Shown: in pieces, positions 54,081 to 62,619 of the stretch
Position numbering within the stretch: position 1 is the stretch's first letter
Layout of the letters: every line of letters begins with the position of its first letter
NCBI GenBank assembly: GCA_046349255.1
Contig: JAXMCR010000002.1
Location: forward strand, 558,001-622,000
DNA length: 64,000 nucleotides
From: DAIODI01 sp046349255
Lineage (GTDB): Bacteria > Pseudomonadota > Alphaproteobacteria > Rhizobiales > Aestuariivirgaceae
Reading direction: 5' to 3'
Translations under genes and position numbers: made by a program
Notes under the pieces: model-generated
Told to the model about the DNA's origin: nothing
The model's input: the letters and a program-made list of their open reading frames with translations, nothing else
The model's database searches: none

Positions 54081-54464
54081 TCAGCGGCGCCGGGTTCGAG
54101 CGAGCCCGGTCAGCAAGTGATCGGCAAGTACTCTCGCTTCCGGTGACGCCTGGATATCGGCAGCCGAAAGGTCCGGCTTCACCCAGATCGGTCGCTGCTG
54201 ACCTCGATTGGTCGACCGACACCGTCGACACACCAACGTGTCCGCCAGAAAGTCCAAAGTCGTGTTGTCGGCGGACGAGAAGCTTCGCGGATCGTAAAAT
54301 CCCTGCTGACCGCAGGACTTGCAGCCCACCTGCACGGGAATGCCGCCGACCCGCAAGTCTCCGAGACGGAACGAGCGAGAGAACTCGCCCTGGACGGCAT
54401 AACCAGAAGTTGAAGATGGACGTGTCAGTGTATCGAGGCTTTCGCCCCGTGGTTCAGTACGCAT
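54081..54464 (-). CDS. possible small zinc-ribbon protein
   Basis: A 127-residue open frame. It has paired cysteines CKSC (about residue 48) and CRRC (about 79), separated by a helix-like stretch, a pattern typical of small alphaproteobacterial zinc-ribbon proteins of unknown role. LGDLRVGGIPVQVGCKSCG resembles such proteins' N-terminal strand. Start ATG 54464; a GGGGGT lies upstream. The competing plus-strand frame (53939-54523) looks like noncoding. Confidence is moderate because the gene stands alone in AT-rich sequence. Confidence 0.5.
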   Translation of the reverse strand: MRTEPRGESLDTLTRPSSTSGYAVQGEFSRSFRLGDLRVGGIPVQVGCKSCGQQGFYDPRSFSSADNTTLDFLADTLVCRRCRSTNRGQQRPIWVKPDLSAADIQASPEARVLADHLLTGLARTRRR

Positions 54465-54782
54465 CGAACTACCCCCGTAGTTACGTTAACGACAAGATTC
54501 ATCACGCACCGGGTGCGCCATAACAACTACATTTTTGACAGTTCGCGCTGAGCTTGCATATTTCGCAACAATGTTTCGAAGCTATTATCCGGATTTTCCA
54601 GAAATACCCTTTTGCGACAAACGTTTTGCTACTTTTGATTTTAACTGACGTCTGTAATACACTCAAAAGTGGATCGCTTGGTTGGTGAACCAAATCGATA
54701 CTGTGACGACGATGCTTTCCGCTCAGCGCGTCCGAGAAGTGCCTGAGGTCCACCCGCCGCCGCATTTCGATACAATTTATGG

Positions 54783-54895
54783 ACAAGGTTTAATCCCGAC
54801 TGAAGCTGCGCTGGGCTAAGGTTCCAACAGCTCTCCAACCCCTGTTGGGAAGCCGCAACAACTCGAGGGTCGCGCATCCACGCGACCCTTTTTTT
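54783..54895 (+). ncRNA. candidate structured small RNA
   Basis: A strong hairpin, GGTTCCAACAG (54820-54830) with CTGTTGGGAAGCC (54842-54854), carries two single-base bulges on the 3' arm and has a pyrimidine-rich loop CTCTCCAACCC. It is followed by a perfect terminator. TACAAT (54771-54776) is a good -10, giving a start near 54783; the -35 region is poor. No coding frame explains the stretch. The C/U loop resembles the anti-ribosome-site loops of known alphaproteobacterial sRNAs, though no family was recognised. Confidence 0.5.
54866..54895 (+). terminator. strong intrinsic terminator ending the candidate RNA
   Basis: A perfect 9-base-pair stem, AGGGTCGCG (54866-54874) and CGCGACCCT (54881-54889), with loop CATCCA, runs into seven T residues (54889-54895). 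It is the cleanest intrinsic terminator in the window, on the plus strand, and no protein gene precedes it on that strand. Confidence 0.85.
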
Positions 54896-55131
54896 GTCCC
54901 GCTCCGATTGGTCCGGATGTTGCAACTCAGGTGATGCCCGCGGCCAAAAGAGGCCAAGCCGCATCGCCTTTCGAACCGCGGGCCGGGCGGTGGACACGTT
55001 TCACCGCCCGCATTTGTTTTCCCGCCCGCAACGCACGCGGAGACGACGCTTGCGTCGCAAGGGCGAACGGGCTACCACACCCCCGCGTTCGCTCGCAGGA
55101 CCGACCTGCCTTTCGATGACCGGACGCACGG

Positions 55132-55208
55132 GCACCGGTAGCTCAGCTGGATAGAGCACCAGACTACGAATCTGGGGGTCGGGAGTTCGAATCTTCCCCG
55201 GTGCGCCA
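55132..55208 (+). tRNA. tRNA-Arg (anticodon ACG)
   Basis: A full cloverleaf: acceptor GCACCGG pairs CCGGTGC; D arm GCTC...GAGC; anticodon arm CCAGA-CTACGAA-TCTGG with ACG; T arm GGGAG-TTCGAAT-CTTCC; discriminator G and encoded CCA (55206-55208). A34 would be read as inosine, decoding CGU, CGC and CGA. Length is 77 bases. Confidence 0.96.
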
Positions 55209-55530
55209 ATAAAATCACAAGCTTAGCTGATTTCGCGTGGGCGCTCAGCACGCTGCCGTAAATACATAGTAATCGCACCGAGTGGGACGCCTTTCTGCAC
55301 AAGCCCCAGCGCGCCTTTGTGGCCGAGCCAGGACGCATGCGAGCCCATCCACGTGATCCTCCTCCTTGAGCTCCATGCCAAATTGTGTGGGTCGCCTTTA
55401 AATCTCGTCCGAATTGTGTATTCTAGATGGCGGTAGTGTGTTTCGGGATGCGGAAGGGCAAAGCTTTCCAACCCGAGGTAGCGCTGCTGGTGGGGTACCA
55501 GTCGCACATCACACCCTGAGGGAGGGACAG
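55209..55530. other. gap between tRNA-Arg and the DUF1097 gene
   Basis: No gene, riboswitch of known class or terminator was recognised in these 322 bases. A possible hairpin (CTGGT-GGGG-TACCAG region at about 55487-55502) precedes the ribosome site of the DUF1097 gene. A minus-strand frame that crosses the tRNA here is a known artefact. Confidence 0.6.
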
Positions 55531-56037
55531 ATGAATCTTGTGACAGCACTGGCCGTGGTGATTGGTGTTTTAGGCGCGCTAGCGACATGGCTGTTTCTAG
55601 GGCCGCTAGGTGGCACCGGGCTTCAAATTTGGGCCGCCTTCATTGCGTGGGCCAGCTTCTACGGAAGTGGGGGTGGAGAAGATGGCTTAATCAAATCAGT
55701 CTCTGCGAATATTTGGGGTGCTCTGCTCGCGACCATCGCACTTATCCTCATCGGCAAAACTGGTGCGGGTCTGCCGATGATTGCGGTGATTGTCGGTGCT
55801 ACCGTCTGTGTGATGATACTGGGTGCGCATCTGCCTGCATTGTCGGCGATACCCGCTGCCGTATACGGCTACGCTGGTACGGTCGCATACGCGCTCATGA
55901 AAAGCTTGGACGCTTCTGACTTCACGCTCGGAACCGGTCCGTTCACAACCATCGCCCTATCGATGATCGTCGGCGGGGTGTTCGGCTACGCTTCTCAAAA
56001 AATTGCCGCTGCTCTTGTGACGGAAAAGGCATCCTGA
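55531..56037 (+). CDS. DUF1097 family inner membrane protein
   Basis: A 168-residue membrane protein with about five helices (LVTALAVVIGVLGALATWLF; ANIWGALLATIALILIG; MIAVIVGATVCVMILGA; and two more). It matches the DUF1097 family (E. coli YcdZ-like), function unknown. GAGGGAGGGA is a strong ribosome site before ATG 55531; an earlier in-frame start (55414) has no such site. A clean terminator follows. Transport is plausible only by analogy. Confidence 0.85.
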   Translation: MNLVTALAVVIGVLGALATWLFLGPLGGTGLQIWAAFIAWASFYGSGGGEDGLIKSVSANIWGALLATIALILIGKTGAGLPMIAVIVGATVCVMILGAHLPALSAIPAAVYGYAGTVAYALMKSLDASDFTLGTGPFTTIALSMIVGGVFGYASQKIAAALVTEKAS

Positions 56038-56045
56038 GTCTTCTT

Positions 56046-56074
56046 GGGCCGTCCATACCGGGCGGCCCTCTTTT
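56046..56074 (+). terminator. intrinsic terminator after the DUF1097 gene
   Basis: Stem GGGCCGTC (56046-56053) and GGCGGCCC (56061-56068), 7-base loop, then TCTTTT. It lies 8 bases past the DUF1097 stop. Confidence 0.85.
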
Positions 56075-56470
56075 CATTCGTGTAGCTCGAAATGACCCCG
56101 GACCTCATTGCAATGCTTCGGCGTCTGGAGGGCGACGCTGCTTACCGCCGATCCAGTTAGGGCGAAACGGGTCGCTGAAACCCTGCTTGCAGACGAGTTC
56201 ATGGAGTTCGGCAGTTCAGGAGCGGGGGTAACCGCTTGACGCGGTGGCCGCCATGGCGCCCGAGCACCCGATTGCAACAATGACGACTGCCGCGGTATTT
56301 TTGCGCGCTCGCGATCAGGATACGGCGGATGGACGATGCTGATGGAACCAGACACGCGTCGGCCTCGGCGAAACTCGGCAAGGCATGCGAGACCTTTGGT
56401 GTCACGATCCAGGTAACGTATGGGCGTATCCGATAGATGAAACCCCTCCGCCCTGAGAAAGGCTAAGCCC
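56075..56470. other. gene-poor stretch, possibly decayed coding sequence
   Basis: No convincing gene. Short plus-strand frames read like protein fragments: a 22-codon frame from 56092 (MTPDLIAMLRRLEGDAAYRR) and, in another frame, a piece ending EFMEFGSSGAGVTA with TGA near 56239. Their order in different frames suggests a frameshifted remnant, but no family was recognised. A long minus-strand frame here overlaps the next gene and looks noncoding. Confidence 0.4.
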
Positions 56471-57427
56471 GTGACAGCCCCGCAATATGCGCCCGTCGAC
56501 TCCTCCGTCACGCCTCGTTTTTCCGGAATCTCCACCTTCATGCGGGCTGCGTCGGCTCCTGTGGCCCCCGATCTCGATATTGCCCTTGTAGGGGTGCCTC
56601 TCGACCTTGGCGCGACCTACCGGACAGGGGCCCGTCGAGGCCCTGAAGGTGTGCGCGATGCTTCACGCCTGATCCGACAGGTCAACCCGACCACGGGCGT
56701 CGCGCCCTACCGTCTTTGCAACATTGCCGATGTGGGCGACGCGCCGGTCGACCCGTTGAGCGTCGAGCGGTCGGTTGCCCGGATCGAGCCGTTCTTTCGC
56801 GCAATCCACGAGGCAGGCGCCGTGCCGATCACCATTGGCGGGGACCATACGGTGCCCCTGCCCGTGCTGCGCGGGATCGTGCGAGGCGATCCGGTTGGCT
56901 TGGTCCAGATCGATTCCCACTCCGACACGTTCGACGATTTCATGGGCACCAAGTGCAATCACGCCACGTTTGTTCGCCGCGCCGTGGAAGAGGGCCTGCT
57001 CGACCCCAAGCGCATCATCCAGATCGGTCTGCGGGGCACGCGGTACGGCAACGACGACATTGCCTACGGCGCGAAGCACGGCATCCGCATGATCACCATG
57101 GACGAGTACGAAACGCTGGGTCGTGCGGCCGTGCTGGACGAGATTCGCCGCGTCGCGGGCAACCATCCCGCCTACATCACCATCGACATCGATGGACTTG
57201 ATCCGACCGAGGCGCCTGGAACCGGGGTACCGGAGCCGGGCGGTATCTACATGCGCGACCTGCAGATGATTCTGCGTGCCATGACGGGCATGAACATCAT
57301 CGGCGGTGACATTTGCGAGGTCGTCCCCGACCTTGACCCGACCGGCATCACCTGCATCAATGCCGCGAACTTGATGTTCGAACTGACCTGCCTCGCAGCT
57401 GTCGCCCATCCGCGTCGGCGAGCCTGA
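56471..57427 (+). CDS. arginase/agmatinase family amidinohydrolase
   Basis: A 318-residue ureohydrolase that should remove urea from a guanidino compound such as agmatine or guanidinobutyrate. The binuclear manganese ligands are visible: H126 in GGDHTVPLP, D148, H150 and D152 in QIDSHSDTF, and D239/D241 in IDIDGLDPTEAPG. The usual DAHxD is DSHSD here. Start GTG 56471 lies 9 bases after AAAGG. The enzyme stands alone, with no transporter nearby, so the exact substrate is open. Confidence 0.9.
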   Translation: MTAPQYAPVDSSVTPRFSGISTFMRAASAPVAPDLDIALVGVPLDLGATYRTGARRGPEGVRDASRLIRQVNPTTGVAPYRLCNIADVGDAPVDPLSVERSVARIEPFFRAIHEAGAVPITIGGDHTVPLPVLRGIVRGDPVGLVQIDSHSDTFDDFMGTKCNHATFVRRAVEEGLLDPKRIIQIGLRGTRYGNDDIAYGAKHGIRMITMDEYETLGRAAVLDEIRRVAGNHPAYITIDIDGLDPTEAPGTGVPEPGGIYMRDLQMILRAMTGMNIIGGDICEVVPDLDPTGITCINAANLMFELTCLAAVAHPRRRA

Positions 57428-57572
57428 GAGAGGCTACGAATCGAGGGCAATCCTCGAGAAGCGCGATGGCGGCCGCGCTGCGCAAAACCTTGTGGTTTGT
57501 TGCAGGCTCTGGCCCTACCCTGATCGCCGGTTCGGGATTCTAGTCCGAGATCATCTCGAGAGAGGACGAGGG

Positions 57573-59354
57573 GTGGTTGAACAACGCAAGCTCGCAGCGC
57601 TGCTCGCGGCCGATGTTGTCGGTTACAGCAGGCTCGCGGGTCAGGACGAGGACCGCACGCTCGCGCGCCTGCGCGCGTTGCGCAGCGACCTCATCGATCC
57701 GACCATCGCCGTGCATCGGGGGCGGGTGGTGAAGCGTACCGGCGACGGCGCGCTCGTCGAGTTCGGCAGCGTGGTCGACGCAGTGCGCTGCGCCATGGAA
57801 ATCCAGACCGCGATGGTCGAACGCAACGCCGGCGTGCCGGACGACCGGCGAATCGAATTCCGCATCGGCATCCATCTCGGCGATGTCGTGCAGGAACTCG
57901 ACGGCGACCTCATGGGCGATGGCGTGAACGTGGCGGCGCGCCTCGAGGGCGTCGCGGAACCCGGTTCGATCTGCCTCTCGGAGGATGCCTATCGCCAGGT
58001 TCGGTCGCGGCTCGACGTCGCCATCCACGACCTCGGCGAAGCGCGGTTGAAGAACATTTCGGAACCGGTTCGCGTGTATTCCCTGCGCGTCGGGTCTCAG
58101 GGCGCGCCGGTCGTGAAGGTCGCGCCGTCCCAGCCGCCGCAACAGCCGAAGCTGCCCGAGAAGGCGTCGATCGCGGTGCTGCCGTTCCAGAATCTCTCGG
58201 GCGACGCGGATCAGGAATACTTCGCCGACGGGATGGTCGAGGACATCATCACCGGTCTCGCCCGGATCAAGTGGCTGTTCGTGATCGCCCGGAACTCGAC
58301 GTTTGCCTACAAGGGCAAGGCGGTCGACATCCGCCAGGCGGGCCGCGAGCTCAACGTTCGCTACGTGCTTGAAGGAAGCGTCCGCCGCGCCGGCAACCGG
58401 TTGCGCGTGACGGGGCAGCTGATCGAAGCGGAAACCGGCCGACACATCTGGGCCGAGCGCTACGATCGCACGCTCGACGACATCTTCGCCCTGCAGGACG
58501 AACTCACCATGAGCGTGGTCGCGGCGATCGAGCCGAGCCTTCGCGTGGCGGAGGCCGAGCGGGTGAAGCGAGAGCGGCCGGACAATCTCGCCGCATACGA
58601 TCTGTTGCTGCGTGCAACGCCGCTGATCTATCCGGGCATGCCGGAGGGAGCGCGCGAGGCGTTGCCATACCTCGAGCAGGCGCTGGCCGCCGACCCCGAC
58701 TACGCGCTGGCGCACGGTTTCGCGGCATGGGCGCACGAGATCATCTACGCGCGCGATGGTCACAGGCCGGAGAACAAGAACGCTGCGATCGAACATGCCC
58801 GCGCCGCCATCGGCAAGGGCCGCGACGATGCGCTCGCCCTGGCACTTGGCGGGTTCGTCATGGGCCTCGTCGGGCACGACCGCGGCCTGTCGCGACAGGC
58901 GCTGGACATGGCGAGCACCATCAGCCCGTCGAGCGCGCTCACCTATATCCTCGGCTGCTGTGTTCACCTGTTCGACGGCAATGCGGCCAAGGCGGTCGAA
59001 TGGAGCGAAAAGGCGCTTCGGCTCAGCCCGCTCGACCCGATGAGCTATGCGCCCTGGTTCGCCACCGCGCTCGGCAGGCTGCAGCTCGGCGAGTACGACG
59101 CCGCGCGCGAGGCGGCCCAGAACACGTTCCGCGCCAATCCGTACTGGAGCTACAGCTACATGACGATCGCCGCGTCGGCGGCACGCTGCGGCCGCACCGA
59201 AGAGGCGTCCGCCGCGGCCAGGCGCGTCCTCGAACTCGAGCCCGACTTCACGACCAGTGGCCTCATCCGTGGCTTCGATCTCGATCCGGCGCTCGCCGAA
59301 CCGCTTGCCGCCGCCCTGGATCTTGCAGGCCTGCCCCATGGCACGCGCGCCTGA
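57573..59354 (+). CDS. adenylate/guanylate cyclase domain protein with TolB-like and TPR regions
   Basis: A 593-residue class III cyclase-domain protein. The cyclase core (about 1-180) has D14 (AADVVGYSRL), D58 (KRTGDGALVEF) and the GDLMGDGVNVAARLEG loop. Next (about 210-350) is a TolB/FlgO-like domain (SIAVLPFQNLSGDADQEYFADG), then tetratricopeptide-like helices to the end. No membrane span is evident. This architecture is common in Hyphomicrobiales; making cAMP is likely but not certain. Start GTG 57573 after GAGGACGAGG, giving MVEQRKLAALLAAD. Confidence 0.9.
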   Translation: MVEQRKLAALLAADVVGYSRLAGQDEDRTLARLRALRSDLIDPTIAVHRGRVVKRTGDGALVEFGSVVDAVRCAMEIQTAMVERNAGVPDDRRIEFRIGIHLGDVVQELDGDLMGDGVNVAARLEGVAEPGSICLSEDAYRQVRSRLDVAIHDLGEARLKNISEPVRVYSLRVGSQGAPVVKVAPSQPPQQPKLPEKASIAVLPFQNLSGDADQEYFADGMVEDIITGLARIKWLFVIARNSTFAYKGKAVDIRQAGRELNVRYVLEGSVRRAGNRLRVTGQLIEAETGRHIWAERYDRTLDDIFALQDELTMSVVAAIEPSLRVAEAERVKRERPDNLAAYDLLLRATPLIYPGMPEGAREALPYLEQALAADPDYALAHGFAAWAHEIIYARDGHRPENKNAAIEHARAAIGKGRDDALALALGGFVMGLVGHDRGLSRQALDMASTISPSSALTYILGCCVHLFDGNAAKAVEWSEKALRLSPLDPMSYAPWFATALGRLQLGEYDAAREAAQNTFRANPYWSYSYMTIAASAARCGRTEEASAAARRVLELEPDFTTSGLIRGFDLDPALAEPLAAALDLAGLPHGTRA

Positions 59355-59429
59355 CGGCGTTGACACTGCGCGACCGTATCGGACGACATGGATCGGCCGC
59401 GATCCGGTCGTGCGGCCTGCACCGCGCGC

Positions 59430-60362
59430 ATGAAGATCCTCGTCACAGGATCGTCAGGGCTGATCGGCCGCGCCGTATGTGCCAAGCTCGAAGCACGCGG
59501 CGTCTCTGCCGTTCCTTTCGATATGACGATGACCGACAGCGATGGCGAGCGGCTCGACGTGCGAAACGAACGCCAGGTGCGTATGGCAATCGCTCAGTGC
59601 CAGGGCGTGCTGCACCTCGCCGCCGTCTCGCGGGTCATTTGGGGTGAGCGCGATCCGGCGCTGTGCGAAGCAGTCAATGTCGGCGGCACCGAGGCGGTAT
59701 GCCGAGCCGCCCGCGATGCGGCCCATCGGCCCTTCGTCGTGTACGCCAGCAGCCGCGAGGTTTACGGTCATCCGGCTTCCGTGCCGGTACGAGAGGATGC
59801 TCCGTTTGCACCCTGCAATGTCTACGGCCGCACCAAGGTGGCCGGCGAGGACATGATGCAGCGCCTCGCACGCGCCGGGCATCCGGCGGCGATCATACGA
59901 TTCTCCAACGTATACGGAGCAGTTGACGATCATCCCGACCGGGTCGTTCCCGCGTTCGCTCAACAGGCCGCGACAGGGGGCGTCATTCGCGTCGATGGTG
60001 CCTCGTGCGTGTTCGACTTCACCCATGTCGACGATGTCTCAGACGGCGTCGTCGCCCTCCTGCAGAAAGTGCAGTCCGGCTCGTTTCTGCCGCCGGTGCA
60101 CTTCGTTTCCGGACGAGGATCATCGCTCGCCGAACTTGCCGAGATCGCCAGGCTGGAGAGCGGCGGCCGGCTGACGATCGACGAACAGGCCCCCAGGTCG
60201 TTCGACGTCGCGCGGTTCTATGGCGATCCGGCGCGGGCCCGGGAGTTGCTGGGCTGGCGCGGGCGGACGCAACTCGAGCGCGGATTTGCAAAGCTCGTGG
60301 ACGACTTCAGGGCGATCCACGCGGAGGCGTCGGGGCAACGCCGCGGGCGTGCCACCCCATGA
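59430..60362 (+). CDS. NAD-dependent epimerase/dehydratase
   Basis: A 310-residue extended SDR. The NAD motif GSSGLIG is at 7-13, the catalytic Y132-G-R-T-K136 follows, with SSREVYG upstream. It is typical of nucleotide-sugar epimerases. ATG 59430 is preferred over an upstream in-frame ATG at 59388. It overlaps the DUF4422 gene (ATGA), and UDP-galactopyranose mutase lies downstream on the opposite strand, so a role in making a surface sugar is inferred. The exact sugar is unknown. Confidence 0.88.
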   Translation: MKILVTGSSGLIGRAVCAKLEARGVSAVPFDMTMTDSDGERLDVRNERQVRMAIAQCQGVLHLAAVSRVIWGERDPALCEAVNVGGTEAVCRAARDAAHRPFVVYASSREVYGHPASVPVREDAPFAPCNVYGRTKVAGEDMMQRLARAGHPAAIIRFSNVYGAVDDHPDRVVPAFAQQAATGGVIRVDGASCVFDFTHVDDVSDGVVALLQKVQSGSFLPPVHFVSGRGSSLAELAEIARLESGGRLTIDEQAPRSFDVARFYGDPARARELLGWRGRTQLERGFAKLVDDFRAIHAEASGQRRGRATP

Positions 60363-61213
60363 ACGAGGGCGCCCATGACGCACGGATTGGCGTTGCGGCT
60401 GAGGTGCCTCCCCAACGCGCAGTCACGCTCTATGTCGCGAGCCACGACGCAACTCTCGGCGGGGACTATCCCGCCCACCGCTGGGTCTATTGCGGTGCCG
60501 CAGCGCACCAGCGCCCAACCTCGCTGACCGACATCCTCGCCGACGGCTCGCGTCTCGAAAATCGCCGCTGGTCGGAGTTGTCTGCACTCTACCGGGTCTG
60601 GAAGGAGGGGCCACGGTCGGACATCGTGGGGCTTTGCCACTACCGGCGCTTTTTCAGCCTGAACGGCGAACACGCAAACGTCCTGCAGGTACAGCGCTCG
60701 CAACTCGCTGCGCTCATTCCGAGCGACGTCGAAGAGCGGTTCCGGCTGATGATCGACTCACGGACCATCGCCGTCGCGAAACGGTGGCGGTTCGACGAGT
60801 CCGTCTTCCAGCAATACCGCAAGTCGCATCACGCCGATGACTATCTTCGGGCCATGGCGATCTGCTGCCGAAAGCACCCCCAGCTCGCCCCGTTCATCGC
60901 GCATCAGTTCTGGTTCCGCAAAATAGTGCCGTTCAACATGTTCGTGATGACGTGGGAGAATTTCGAGGAGATTTGCAGAATCTGGTTCGGAACCCTGCAG
61001 GCGTTTGCCAGCAAGACGCCTTGGCCCAGGGAAAACGTTTACCAGAGCAGAGACGCCGCGTTCCTTGCCGAACGCATCTTCGATGCCTGGGTCAAGTACA
61101 AGGCATTCCGGGGCGCCACAATCCGCTACCTGCCGGTCTACTTCGTCACGGCGGAAGATCGCCCTGGTCTCCCGCCCTCCACGCCATCGTCCGGGGCGGC
61201 GGTTGTCGGCTAG
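60359..61213 (+). CDS. DUF4422 domain protein, likely glycosyltransferase
   Basis: A 284-residue protein of the DUF4422 family, found in capsule and exopolysaccharide clusters and considered glycosyltransferase-like. The diagnostic block VGLCHYRRFFSLNG is present, with AHQFWFRKIVPFNMFVMTWE later. ATG 60359 overlaps the epimerase stop, so the two are coupled. Its stop overlaps the convergent glf stop in CTAG. Confidence 0.82.
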   Translation: MNEGAHDARIGVAAEVPPQRAVTLYVASHDATLGGDYPAHRWVYCGAAAHQRPTSLTDILADGSRLENRRWSELSALYRVWKEGPRSDIVGLCHYRRFFSLNGEHANVLQVQRSQLAALIPSDVEERFRLMIDSRTIAVAKRWRFDESVFQQYRKSHHADDYLRAMAICCRKHPQLAPFIAHQFWFRKIVPFNMFVMTWENFEEICRIWFGTLQAFASKTPWPRENVYQSRDAAFLAERIFDAWVKYKAFRGATIRYLPVYFVTAEDRPGLPPSTPSSGAAVVG

Positions 61214-62346
61214 CCGGTGAGCAACGCACGTGCGAAATCGAGCGCGCTGCGGATCACCTGGTCCATGTCATAGTACTTGTACTCGCCGAGCCGGCCCCCC
61301 ACGAGCATGCCCTTCGCGTCGGCCTCGTCGCGATATCGCCGGTAGCGCGCAGTGTTCGCAGCATCGTTGACGGGGTAGTAGGGCTCGGAGAACCGTGCAC
61401 GGTACTCGGCGGGGTACTCGTGCGTGATCCAGGAGCCTGGATCGACCCCGAACTCGAAGTGCTTGTGCTCGACAACGCGCGTGAACGGCACCGCCGCATC
61501 GGTGTAGTTCATCATCGCCGTGCCCTGGACATTCTCAACATCGTGAAAGGTGTGCACGAACTCCGTCGTCTTGTACTCGAGTTCCCCGTGCGCATAGTCG
61601 AACAGCCGGTCGATCGGGCCGGTGAAGATGACGCGACCTCTTGCGTCCCAATGGGCGCGCGAGTCGAGGTAGTCGCACCCGGTGATCACCGGTACCCCGG
61701 CAAGCAGCTTCTCGACGATCTGCGTGTAACCGCCGACCGCAACGCCCTGATGGCGGTGCCGGTAGTAGTTGTTGTCGTAAGTGAAGCGCACCGGAAGACG
61801 CCTGACGATCGAAGGCGGCAGCTCGCGGCATGGCTTGCGCCATTGCTTTTCCGTATACCCCCGAATCAGCTTTTCGTAGACGTCCACGCCGACCAGCTTG
61901 ATCGCCTGCTCCTCGAGATTGCGTGGTTCGCCGATGTGCGCGGACTGCCGTGCGATGACGGTCTTCGCCTCCTCGGGAGTCGTCACGCCGTAGATCCTGG
62001 AGAACGTCCACATCGAAAACGGCAGCGAGTAGACCTCACCCTGGTACGTGGCGACAGCTTGCAGGCGGAAGTCGTTGAAGGTGGCGAAGCGGTTTATCCA
62101 GTTCCACACCTCGTCATCGTCCGTGTGGAAGATGTGCGGACCATACGCATGCAGCGTGATGCCGTCGCGCACTTCGGTGTAGACGTTGCCCCCGACGTGC
62201 CGGCGTCGCTCCAGCACGACGACGCGTCGCCCGGCGCGCTTGAGCTCGTGCGCGCAGATCGCCCCGAACAAGCCGCTACCGACGATGACGAAATCGTACT
62301 CGGTCAAACGATGCCCCCCCGGATGCGCCCGATCGTTGACGGTCAT
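61210..62346 (-). CDS. glf: UDP-galactopyranose mutase
   Basis: Glf turns UDP-galactopyranose into UDP-galactofuranose for surface polysaccharides, using reduced FAD. The protein has the FAD motif DFVIVGSGLFGAICAHEL, HAYGPHIFHT, GYTEKQW and NYTDAAVPFTRVVEHKHFE blocks. The start is uncertain: ATG 62346, a longer ATG 62376, or a TTG at 62307 with GGGGGG upstream, which begins right before TEYDFVIVG. It faces the DUF4422 gene; galactofuranose would fit that partner. Confidence 0.93.
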   Translation of the reverse strand: MTVNDRAHPGGHRLTEYDFVIVGSGLFGAICAHELKRAGRRVVVLERRRHVGGNVYTEVRDGITLHAYGPHIFHTDDDEVWNWINRFATFNDFRLQAVATYQGEVYSLPFSMWTFSRIYGVTTPEEAKTVIARQSAHIGEPRNLEEQAIKLVGVDVYEKLIRGYTEKQWRKPCRELPPSIVRRLPVRFTYDNNYYRHRHQGVAVGGYTQIVEKLLAGVPVITGCDYLDSRAHWDARGRVIFTGPIDRLFDYAHGELEYKTTEFVHTFHDVENVQGTAMMNYTDAAVPFTRVVEHKHFEFGVDPGSWITHEYPAEYRARFSEPYYPVNDAANTARYRRYRDEADAKGMLVGGRLGEYKYYDMDQVIRSALDFARALLTG

Positions 62347-62619
62347 ATAGTTGAACGGTGGAACGCAACCGATCATGAAGGCAAGCTTCGAGATTCGGTC
62401 TGTACAGCTTCGGGTTGTCGAAGTCCTTGCGCACAGCGTATCGGCCCTGTCCGTGGCGGGCGTCCGCTGCGCGATTGCGGCCCTTGCTTACATCCCAGCA
62501 AGGATTAATCGAATTGCGGACGGCGGTCCGCGCCGTCAAACTGTTCGCGAAGCTGCGCAGATCGAAAACGGCGCGCGGCGGGTCCTCGCGGCATTGCTGG
62601 AGGCTTGAAGGGGGGCTGC

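Larger units (their letters stand above)
53817..56470. other. lower-GC interval next to tRNA-Arg
   Basis: From the pilin to the arginase-family gene the sequence is visibly less GC-rich than the rest. A hand count gives 26 of 60 G or C at 54541-54600. Codon use in the few open frames is also less GC3-biased. It holds the zinc-ribbon candidate, the RNA candidate, the tRNA, the DUF1097 gene and gene-poor stretches. No integrase or clear direct repeat was found. Acquisition by transfer at the tRNA is a possibility and not proven. Confidence 0.6.

Noticed and set aside
54512..54520. GGTGCGCCA matching the tRNA-Arg 3' end, possible attachment site
   Set aside because: Only nine bases match, inside a small CGCACC/GGTGCG palindrome; too short to support integration.
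54502..54786. A cysteine-containing minus-strand frame
   Set aside because: No recognisable motif, poor ribosome site, and AT-rich sequence where chance frames are likely; the C-rich end comes from the complement of noncoding sequence.
55072..55338. A minus-strand frame with HRGRFELPTPRF-type sequence over the tRNA
   Set aside because: It is the antisense of a tRNA, a common false gene.
62351..62608. A plus-strand frame of 85 codons between glf and the hydratase gene
   Set aside because: It overlaps the glf start region, has no ribosome site and no family resemblance.
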